Source: JANXVY01 sp031365425
GTDB lineage: Bacteria; Pseudomonadota; Alphaproteobacteria; Rhizobiales; Hyphomicrobiaceae
Direction: 5' to 3'
Length of the DNA stretch: 50,710 bases
Assembly (NCBI GenBank): GCA_031365425.1
Contig: JANLYB010000165.1
Location: forward strand, 1-50,710
The translations under genes and the position numbers were made by a program. Below the pieces are notes generated by a model. The model saw nothing but the letters and a program-made list of their open reading frames with translations. It was not told where the DNA came from and did no database searches. Shown piece after piece: positions 27,130-33,991 of the stretch (position 1 is its first letter; each line of letters opens with the position of its first letter).

Positions 27130-27330
27130 ATGCTCGCAATTATCATTTCCGCCTGCCTCGCCCAAGATCCCGCCGCCTGCAAGGACTACCGCATCCCGCT
27201 CAGTGAAGGCGTCGACCCCAATAGCTGCATGATGCACGCCCTGCCCCACCTCGCCAAATGGGCCGGCGAACATCCCGGTTTGGTCATCTCCAAGTTCCAA
27301 TGCCGCCCCGCCGGCGACAAGGACATCTGA
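27130..27330 (+). CDS. Small Cys-containing protein of unknown function
   Basis: The 66-residue product begins with a hydrophobic stretch (MLAIIISACL), followed by DPAACKDYRIPL and a compact region with PHLAKWAGEHPG and a final Cys. Four cysteines are present. Small proteins of this form, with two early cysteines and a HLAxWxxxHP motif, occur in many alphaproteobacteria, but I know of no function. The ATG at 27130 is preceded by CGGGAG. It lies 130 bases after fhcC on the same strand and may be part of the same transcript. Confidence 0.65.
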   Translation: MLAIIISACLAQDPAACKDYRIPLSEGVDPNSCMMHALPHLAKWAGEHPGLVISKFQCRPAGDKDI

Positions 27331-27486
27331 TCCGTCCCGAAAATAGCGCTCCCCCGATGACGCAGCTTGCGAACGCAAGCGTCGGCCTTTAGCATTATTA
27401 AACTAAGGTCGAACACTCCTGGACCGCATGCAAACCATCAGAAGTTTGCGGCGATCCCAGGAGGCATCTGGGGAAACGCCACGCCA

Positions 27487-29445
27487 ATGCAAAAAAACAA
27501 AGTCATCACCGCCGACGAAGCCATCGCCCTCATCCGCGACAACGACGTCCTCACTACCACCGGCTTCGTCCAAAGCTGCATCCCCGAAGCCCTCCACGCC
27601 GCTCTCGAACGCCGCTTCGTCGAAACCGCCTCCCCCCGTGGCCTGACGCTCATCATGACGGCAGGCGCTGGCGACAGCAAAGGCCTCGGCACCGGCCGCC
27701 TCCACCACGAAGGCCTCCTGTCCCGCGTCATCGCCGCCAATTTCGGCCGCATGCCCAAAGTCGCCCAGGCCGCCCAAGCCAACAAGATCAAGGGCTACAA
27801 CCTGCCCCAGGGCGTCATCTCTCAGCTTTATCGCGCCTGCGCCGCCGGCCAGCCCGGCCTGTTCTCCAAGGTCGGTCTGCACACCTACGTCGACCCCCGC
27901 TTCGGCGGCGGCCGCGTCAATGACGTGACGACGGAAGAAATCGTCAAAGTCGTCGACGTCGATGGCGACGAATGGCTGTTCTACACCGCGACCAAGATCG
28001 ACATCGCCTTCATTCGCGGCACTAGCGCCGACCCAAACGGCAACATCAGCCTGGAAAAGGAAGCCCTCACTCTCGACAACCTTGCCCAAGCGATGGCTGC
28101 CCGTAACAATGGCGGCATCGTCATCGCCCAGGTCGAACGCATCGTCGAACGCGGCTCCATCAAACCCAAGGACGTCAAAGTTCCGGGCATCTTGGTTGAT
28201 TGCGTCGTTGTCGCCGAACCGGAACTCCACCGGATGAACTACGGAGCGCAGCACAATCCTGCCCTCTCCGGCGAAATCCGGGTTCCCGTGACCAGCATGG
28301 CGAAAATGGTCCTCGACGAGCGCAAGATCATCGCCCGCCGCGCTTCATTCGAATTGCCGCCCAATGGCGTCGTCAATCTGGGAGTCGGTGCGCCAGAAGG
28401 TATTTCCGCCATCGCCAACGAAGAAAAAATCACGCCCTATATCACGCTCACAACCGAAGCCGGTGCCGTCGGCGGCGTATTGGCGAGCGGCTCGAGTTTC
28501 GGTTCGGCGACGAATGCCGACAGCATCATCGACCAAAACCAGATGTTTGATTTCTACGACGGTGGCGGCCTCGACATGACCTGCCTCGGTATGGCCGAGT
28601 GCGACGAGGAAGGCAACGTCAACACGAGCAAATTCGGTGGCAAACTGAACGGTTGCGGCGGCTTCATCAATATCAGCCAGAACGCCCGCTCCGTGGTGTT
28701 CGCTGGCACCTTCACCGCCGGCGGCCTCAACGTCGCCATCGAAGACGGCAAACTCAAAATCATCAAAGAAGGCCGCGCCCGCAAATTCCTCAAGAAGGTC
28801 GAGCAGCTGACCTTCAGCGGCACTTACGCACGAAAGCGCAAGCAGCCCGTCTACTACGTCACCGAGCGTTGCGTGTTCTTGCTTTCGCAAAACGGCCTGC
28901 AACTGATCGAAGTCGCCCCCGGCATCGATATTGACCGCGACATTCTCCCCTTCATGGAATTCAAACCGATTATCGACCACAAACCGCTCACCATGGATCG
29001 CCGCATTTTCATCGACGAGCCCATGGGCATCATCACCGACCTGCTCAATCTCAATCTGAAAGAGCGCGTCAGCTATGACGCCGACCGCAATATCCTGTTC
29101 CTCAATCTCGAGGGCTACAATATCCGCACGAAAGCCGACATCGCCGATATTCGAAAGCTGCTCGTCGACACTTGCAAGAAAGCGCGCAAGCGCGTCAATT
29201 CCGTCATCAATCACGATGGCTGCCGCATCAGCGAAAATCTCTACGACGAATACGCCGAAATGATCGATTACATGAGCACCAACCACTACGCGACGACGAC
29301 GCGTTACGCGACCAGTGCCTTCTTGCGGATGAAAATGCAGGAAGCCTTGCGCAAACGCGGCCTCGCCCCACACGTCTTCGAGCGCAAAGAAGACGCCACC
29401 TCCTTCCTCGAAGCCGCCGCCTGGGCCCGCGAAAACCTGGCTTAA
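27487..29445 (+). CDS. Acyl-CoA:acetate/3-ketoacid CoA-transferase with C-terminal extension
   Basis: The 652-residue protein is a family I CoA-transferase of the YdiF/propionate CoA-transferase kind, with both halves fused in one chain. The catalytic Glu is E324 in TTEAGAVGG, in line with the E-x-G motif of the family. Glycine loops occur at TGFVQSCIPE and GVVNLGVGAPEG. About 120 residues at the C-terminus, after FMEFKPII, go beyond the usual 520-530. They form an alternating strand-helix pattern (RNILFLNLEG, then the Lys-rich helix KLLVDTCKKARK) and may be a separate domain. The substrate is unknown; acetate, propionate or a C4 acid are possible. The ATG at 27487 is used, since the longer frame starts in non-coding-looking sequence. 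Confidence 0.88.
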   Translation: MQKNKVITADEAIALIRDNDVLTTTGFVQSCIPEALHAALERRFVETASPRGLTLIMTAGAGDSKGLGTGRLHHEGLLSRVIAANFGRMPKVAQAAQANKIKGYNLPQGVISQLYRACAAGQPGLFSKVGLHTYVDPRFGGGRVNDVTTEEIVKVVDVDGDEWLFYTATKIDIAFIRGTSADPNGNISLEKEALTLDNLAQAMAARNNGGIVIAQVERIVERGSIKPKDVKVPGILVDCVVVAEPELHRMNYGAQHNPALSGEIRVPVTSMAKMVLDERKIIARRASFELPPNGVVNLGVGAPEGISAIANEEKITPYITLTTEAGAVGGVLASGSSFGSATNADSIIDQNQMFDFYDGGGLDMTCLGMAECDEEGNVNTSKFGGKLNGCGGFINISQNARSVVFAGTFTAGGLNVAIEDGKLKIIKEGRARKFLKKVEQLTFSGTYARKRKQPVYYVTERCVFLLSQNGLQLIEVAPGIDIDRDILPFMEFKPIIDHKPLTMDRRIFIDEPMGIITDLLNLNLKERVSYDADRNILFLNLEGYNIRTKADIADIRKLLVDTCKKARKRVNSVINHDGCRISENLYDEYAEMIDYMSTNHYATTTRYATSAFLRMKMQEALRKRGLAPHVFERKEDATSFLEAAAWARENLA

Positions 29446-29461
29446 TCCACCCACACACTCC

Positions 29462-29484
29462 ATGGCCGGGCTTGACCCGGCCAT
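29462..29484. repeat. REP-like palindrome, possible terminator of the CoA-transferase gene
   Basis: ATGGCCGGG (29462-29470) and CCCGGCCAT (29476-29484) form a perfect 9-bp stem with loop CTTGA. It lies 16 bases after the CoA-transferase stop and between convergent genes, so it could end transcription from either side, though no T-run follows. The loop and the G/C core match the palindrome at 16703-16721, which points to a dispersed repeat family. Confidence 0.7.
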
Positions 29485-29525
29485 CCAGTGCCGCACGATC
29501 AGCCCTTCAGGACAGCTCTACGCCA

Positions 29526-30263
29526 TCACTGCACCCGTCCGCCAATCCCGCTGATCTCAACCACAAACTTCTGCCGGATCGCCCGTTCGAAATCCCCGTA
29601 TCCGTTCGCCGCAAGAATGAACGATCCAACCCCGCCCATCACGTTCGTCCGGTACCAATCCTCGATAGTCTTACCCTCATCGCCGTCGAGAATTGGCAAC
29701 CCGTTGATCACGGCCTTGCTTCCCACTAGTTCGTCCCGCACCGCCCCGACCGGCTCTTCGGGATTACAATCGTCATGCCCATCGCCCGACACGTCGATCA
29801 CCACGCGATTGGCCGACGCCGGAATCTGCGGCACGACCTTATCGGCGACATTCCGCAACATCCTCGATAAACAAGTAAATTCCCCTTTGACCCGCGGCAG
29901 CTTACGAATTCGCGCCGCCACCGCCCGCGCCTCCGCCGCCGATGAAATCCGCACCCACGGCAGCGTCATCTCCGAGCGGTCTGCCCAAGTCATGATGGAA
30001 AACAAGATCGCCGCCTGCGGCCCCGTCGTGATCGCCGCCACGACACCGGGATCCTCCAATGCCTTGGCGATGCCCTCCATCTGCAGCCGGTAGCGCGCCT
30101 CATCGACCGAGTTGGAGACATCAACCGATACGACCAGCGCCGTATCGACCTCCGGCAACGCCCGCGCTGCCGCCGGCATCAACGCCAGTCCGCCCATGAA
30201 CATCGCTAACGCAATGGACCGCACAGACTGCACCAGACGTATCGGCCATCGCCCGCTGCGCAT
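29526..30263 (-). CDS. Exported VWA-like protein, DUF1194 family
   Basis: The 245-residue product has an N-terminal signal peptide ending near AAARALPEVD, and a von Willebrand factor A-like fold of the DUF1194 family. The metal-ion-dependent adhesion site DVSNS lies near residue 50, and IDVSGDGHDDC carries another acidic strand end. The family is common in Rhizobiales, with no known role. The ATG at 30263 is taken; a GTG at 30272 overlaps the stop of the upstream pentapeptide-repeat gene (TAGTG), so the genes are coupled either way. The partner is probably another exported protein, perhaps the two pentapeptide proteins encoded upstream. Confidence 0.85.
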   Translation of the reverse strand: MRSGRWPIRLVQSVRSIALAMFMGGLALMPAAARALPEVDTALVVSVDVSNSVDEARYRLQMEGIAKALEDPGVVAAITTGPQAAILFSIMTWADRSEMTLPWVRISSAAEARAVAARIRKLPRVKGEFTCLSRMLRNVADKVVPQIPASANRVVIDVSGDGHDDCNPEEPVGAVRDELVGSKAVINGLPILDGDEGKTIEDWYRTNVMGGVGSFILAANGYGDFERAIRQKFVVEISGIGGRVQ

Positions 30264-30271
30264 GAATTCCA

Positions 30272-31090
30272 CTACCGGATGGATTTATCGAGATTGCGGA
30301 TGGTATCGAGCCCGCGCACGGTTGCAAGCCCCCGCACCTGCGAAAGATCGGCCTCCTCAACATTCGCGCCCGTCATGTCAGCCCCTGTCAAATCTGCCCC
30401 GCTCAAGTCCGCCTTCGACAAATCAGCGCCGGCCAGAAACGCCCCCGTCAAATCGGCATCACGGAACTTGGCAAACAAAAACACGCCATTGACGAGGTTC
30501 GCCTCAACCATCCGCGCGCCTGAAAAATCGCACCCGATCATCACCGAACGCTGCGCATAGCGCTCCTCGCCCCAAGCATGATCGACCGGCCCGAGCACCG
30601 CCCGCGTCAGGTTTGCCCCGCGAAAATCCGCCCCGTCGAGCCGGTTGGCAACGATATGAATATCCGACAAGTTCGCGCCCGCAAACTTCGGCGCATCTGC
30701 CTTGTTGTTGTCGAGCGTCGAAAACACCGTAGGCCGTAGGATCGACGCGCCTGACAGATCGGCACCGCTGAAATCCGCCCCGATCAACGTCGCCCGGTCA
30801 AGATGCGCACCCGCAAGATCCGTCCCCGACAGATTAGCGGCCGTCAAATCCGCCGCCGACAGATCCGCACGTGCCATCCGGGCACGCTTGAAATCCAACC
30901 CCGAAAGGTCGAGCGCGCCGAGGTTGCGCTGACTGAAATCAACCGGCTGCTCGGGTTTCGCCTCAAACAGCGCCCGCGTCAGATCCTTCGCCGTCAGCTC
31001 GGCGCTCGACGCCACGGACGGGCCGCACGCCGCCAGCGCCCAAACCAAAACCCATCGGCGCAACAACATCATCTTCGTCCTCGCAGGCAT
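30272..31090 (-). CDS. Exported pentapeptide-repeat protein, copy 2
   Basis: The 272-residue product starts with a signal peptide (cut near ASSAELT). It then has a short helix-like leader (DLTRALFEAKPEQP) and two long runs of A(D/N)Lxx pentapeptides, for example ADLSAADLTAANLSGTDL and ADLSGADLTGADMTGANV. Pentapeptide repeats fold as a four-sided right-handed beta-helix. The protein is a clear paralogue of the next gene upstream, with the same leader, break and repeat plan. Most characterised pentapeptide proteins are cytoplasmic, so a periplasmic pair is less usual. Function unknown. The stop overlaps the possible GTG start of the DUF1194 gene. Confidence 0.88.
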   Translation of the reverse strand: MPARTKMMLLRRWVLVWALAACGPSVASSAELTAKDLTRALFEAKPEQPVDFSQRNLGALDLSGLDFKRARMARADLSAADLTAANLSGTDLAGAHLDRATLIGADFSGADLSGASILRPTVFSTLDNNKADAPKFAGANLSDIHIVANRLDGADFRGANLTRAVLGPVDHAWGEERYAQRSVMIGCDFSGARMVEANLVNGVFLFAKFRDADLTGAFLAGADLSKADLSGADLTGADMTGANVEEADLSQVRGLATVRGLDTIRNLDKSIR

Positions 31091-31097
31091 CCGATCC

Positions 31098-31937
31098 TCA
31101 CCGCAGAACGCGGTCGAGGTTCAGGATCGTTTCGCGCCCCCGCACCGTCTCAAAACCCTTCACCCCAGCCAGATTGGCCCCGTCCAAGTTCGCAGCCGTC
31201 AGGTCCGCGCCCGTCAGATCAGCCCCCGACAAATCTACCTTCGACATATCGGTGTACGACAGGTTTGCCCGCCGCAGGTCCGCGCCCACAAACCGCGAAA
31301 ACATCAAAATCCCCCGGTTGAGATCGACATCGGTCATCGTGGCGCCTGAAAAATCGCAACTTTTGTAAACCGAGTTGGGCATGCTCGAAATATCAGCCCG
31401 CGGCTCATGCGGCCCCAGATTGGCCTGCGTCAGGTTCACGCCGCGGAAATCCGCGCCGACCATATTGGCCGTCATCCGCACATTGCGCATGTCCGCCCCT
31501 GCGAACTTGGGCGACTCCGCCGCATCGTACTCAAGCGACGTCGACACGCTCGGCCTCATAATAAGCGCCCCGTTCAGGTTCGCCCCCGAAAAGTCCGCGC
31601 GAATAACAATTGTCCGATTGAGATTTCCGCCCGCGAGATTGACCCCTGTCAGATTGGCGCTCGTCAGATCCGCCCCAAACAGATCAGCCCCAGCCAATTC
31701 CGCACCGCCAAAATTCAGCCCGCTGAGATCGAGATCGCGCATCGTGCGGCCAGCAAAGTTAACCCGCTCTCCCGGCCGCGCCTTAAAAAAGGCGGTCGTC
31801 ACATCCCGCGCCGTCAGCGCATTCTTGTCGGCTTGGATCGACACCCCTTCCGGCCCCAGCAACTCCCCGCAAACAGAAGGCTTTGCCGCCATCAGCAGCC
31901 CCAGCGCGACCAAACCGGCGACCATCCGACGTCTCAT
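31098..31937 (-). CDS. Exported pentapeptide-repeat protein, copy 1
   Basis: The 279-residue protein has a signal peptide (about residues 1-24) and the leader DVTTAFFKARPGERVNF, followed by pentapeptide runs such as AELAGADLFGADLTSANL and, near the end, VDLSGADLTGADLTAANL. It shares the whole plan with the next gene, including the non-repeat break SLEYDAAESPKFAGAD, the counterpart of TLDNNKADAPKFAGAN. The two arose by tandem duplication. The gap between the genes is seven bases. It is the first gene of a likely three-gene operon with the DUF1194 VWA protein. Confidence 0.88.
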   Translation of the reverse strand: MRRRMVAGLVALGLLMAAKPSVCGELLGPEGVSIQADKNALTARDVTTAFFKARPGERVNFAGRTMRDLDLSGLNFGGAELAGADLFGADLTSANLTGVNLAGGNLNRTIVIRADFSGANLNGALIMRPSVSTSLEYDAAESPKFAGADMRNVRMTANMVGADFRGVNLTQANLGPHEPRADISSMPNSVYKSCDFSGATMTDVDLNRGILMFSRFVGADLRRANLSYTDMSKVDLSGADLTGADLTAANLDGANLAGVKGFETVRGRETILNLDRVLR

Positions 31938-32018
31938 CGCGACCCCGTTTGCGTGTCCAACCCGAAACTCAGGCCAAGCATATACGCGAATTCACGAGGG
32001 TTTGGTTCAGTTCCGCGC

Positions 32019-33314
32019 TCAGCCCGCCGAAATCCGTTCGATCTGTGCCCCGCACGCCGACAGTTTACGCTCTAGCTGCTCAAACCCGCGATCAAGGTGA
32101 TACACCCGATTGATCGTCGTTTCGCCCTTGGCCATGAGCGCCGCAATTACCAGCGACACCGACGCGCGCAAGTCGGTCGCCATCACCGGCGCACCCGTCA
32201 ACCCTTTGACACCCTTGATAATTGCCGTGTCGCCGTTCAAATGAATGTCGGCCCCTAACCGCGCCAGTTCCTGCACGTGCATGAACCGGTTTTCGAAAAT
32301 CGTCTCGCGGATAACGCTCGTGCCCTTAGCCGTCGTCATCAACGCCATCAACTGCGCCTGCAGATCGGTCGGAAACCCAGGATAGGGCTGCGTATCGACC
32401 GTGATCGGCTCGATCCCCGCTCCATTGCGCACAACGCGAATGCCACCCTCGACCTCGGTCACTTCTGCCCCCGTCGCTCGCAGCGTCTCCAGCGCCGAAG
32501 CCAGATGCCCAGCCCGCGCCCCGGCAAGCACCACATCCCCCCCCGTCGCTGCGACCGCAAACGCAAACGTCCCGGTTTCAATCCGGTCCGGCACCACCGT
32601 ATGCACCGCGCCCTCAAGCCGGTCGCGGCCTTGGATCCTCAGCGTCGATGTGCCGATGCCGTCGATAATGCAGCCCATCTTGACGAGGCACTCGGCCACA
32701 TCTGCAATCTCGGGCTCACGCGCTGCATTTTCCATCACCGTCTCGCCACGCGCCAAGGCGGCAGCAAGCAGCACGTTCATGGTCGCACCGACGGATACCT
32801 TGGGAAACGACACCCGCCCGCCCCTGAGGCCGCCCTTGGGGGCCTTGGCGAGCACATATCCCGCCTCGATATCGATCTCAGCGCCCAGTGCCTTAAGGCC
32901 GGTCAGATGCAAATCCACCGGTCGCGTCCCTATTGCGCACCCGCCGGGCAGCGAAACTTTCGCGTGATGGCAGCGCCCGACTAGCGGCCCGAGTACCCAG
33001 AAACTGGCCCGCATCCGCGACACCATTTCATAGGGTGCCGTCGTATCGACGATATCGCGCGCCGACAGATGAAACGTCTCGCCCAGATACGGCCCCGGCG
33101 TCGCCCGCTTGCCATCGACCGCGAGATCGACCCCGTGATTGCGCAAGATCCGCACCAGCATGTTGACGTCGGCGAGGTTCGGCACGTTCTTCAACGTGAG
33201 CCGGTCGGACGTCAAAAGAGAGGCGATCAGCAGTGGCAGAGCCGCGTTCTTAGCCCCCGAAATCGGAATCGTACCGTTGAGCTTTGCCCCACCGGTGATT
33301 TTGATACGATCCAT
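32019..33314 (-). CDS. murA: UDP-N-acetylglucosamine 1-carboxyvinyltransferase
   Basis: The 431-residue cytoplasmic enzyme adds enolpyruvate from PEP to UDP-GlcNAc, the first committed step of peptidoglycan synthesis. The N-terminus IKITGGAKLNGTIPISGAKN is diagnostic, with the UDP-GlcNAc-binding Lys-Asn of AKNAALPLL. The active-site Cys is C126 in LPGGCAIGTRPVDLH, so the enzyme should be fosfomycin-sensitive in type. The ATG at 33314 is used; a longer frame to 33410 adds unrelated sequence. Confidence 0.97.
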   Translation of the reverse strand: MDRIKITGGAKLNGTIPISGAKNAALPLLIASLLTSDRLTLKNVPNLADVNMLVRILRNHGVDLAVDGKRATPGPYLGETFHLSARDIVDTTAPYEMVSRMRASFWVLGPLVGRCHHAKVSLPGGCAIGTRPVDLHLTGLKALGAEIDIEAGYVLAKAPKGGLRGGRVSFPKVSVGATMNVLLAAALARGETVMENAAREPEIADVAECLVKMGCIIDGIGTSTLRIQGRDRLEGAVHTVVPDRIETGTFAFAVAATGGDVVLAGARAGHLASALETLRATGAEVTEVEGGIRVVRNGAGIEPITVDTQPYPGFPTDLQAQLMALMTTAKGTSVIRETIFENRFMHVQELARLGADIHLNGDTAIIKGVKGLTGAPVMATDLRASVSLVIAALMAKGETTINRVYHLDRGFEQLERKLSACGAQIERISAG

Positions 33315-33500
33315 AACGACGAGGCCTCGCGTTTGCCCTGACGATGACGCGCACGCGCACTCACCGAATCGGAGCGTTGATACCAGCCCCATCCATACCG
33401 TCCACACCACAACCCCGGCAAGGCTGCAAAAAGGACCTGCATTAACAACGCCACACCCAACTAAGGTTTCGCCCGCGCGCTCAGCCCCACAATTTTCGTC

Positions 33501-33520
33501 ATCCCAGCGAAGGCTGGGAT
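33501..33520. repeat. REP-like palindrome upstream of murA
   Basis: ATCCCAGC (33501-33508) and GCTGGGAT (33513-33520) form a perfect 8-bp stem with a 4-base loop. The flanks read CGTCATCCCAGCGAAGGCTG, a widely seen dispersed palindrome of alphaproteobacteria. It lies 51 bases beyond the stop of the 54-residue gene and could shape the end of its mRNA. Confidence 0.7.
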
Positions 33521-33570
33521 CCAGTCAACCATCGGAAGGATCGAGATTTTCCCAATTGCACAAGCACCCC

Positions 33571-33735
33571 TCAAACGACCTTTTCCTGCGGGTCGGCCCC
33601 ATCCGCATCGCGCTCGCGCACCTGATCCTTGCGCTTCTTCAAATTCAGCCGCAAGGCCGCCTCAAGCTTCTGAGTCCTGCGCTCGGCAGGCGTCAACGTC
33701 TTACCGGCGTTCGGCATATTCAATGGTTTGCTCAT
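33571..33735 (-). CDS. Small charged protein of 54 residues, function unknown
   Basis: This minus-strand frame begins at the ATG at 33735 (MSKPLNMPNAGK) and ends with a TGA at 33571-33573. The product is strongly charged, mostly helical in composition, with LTPAERRTQKLEAALRLNLK and KKRKDQVRERD. It has no cysteine and no membrane segment. Short proteins of the type LxPAERRxxxLxxALRxNLxKRK are found near murA in Rhizobiales, so this is probably a real conserved gene. Neither function nor partner is known. Confidence 0.65.
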   Translation of the reverse strand: MSKPLNMPNAGKTLTPAERRTQKLEAALRLNLKKRKDQVRERDADGADPQEKVV

Positions 33736-33878
33736 GAGCGACGATTAGCACACAGCCGCCGCGTACGATACGGCAAGAAGACGCTTGCCGCCTCCCCCGA
33801 CCTGTGGCAGAAGCCGCTGGGTCAGTGCGCGCCAACGGCGCGCGCGGCGCGAGCGTTTCCGCCAATGACACCTGCAAA

Positions 33879-33953
<75 letters not shown>

Positions 33954-33991
33954 GCATTTTCCCAGTAAACGTTGCGGCCACCTAGCCCCTC

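Noticed and set aside
27367..27486. Forty-residue N-terminal extension of the CoA-transferase
   Set aside because: The extension has no family match and the sequence there looks like leader; the ATG at 27487 fits the start of the conserved domain.
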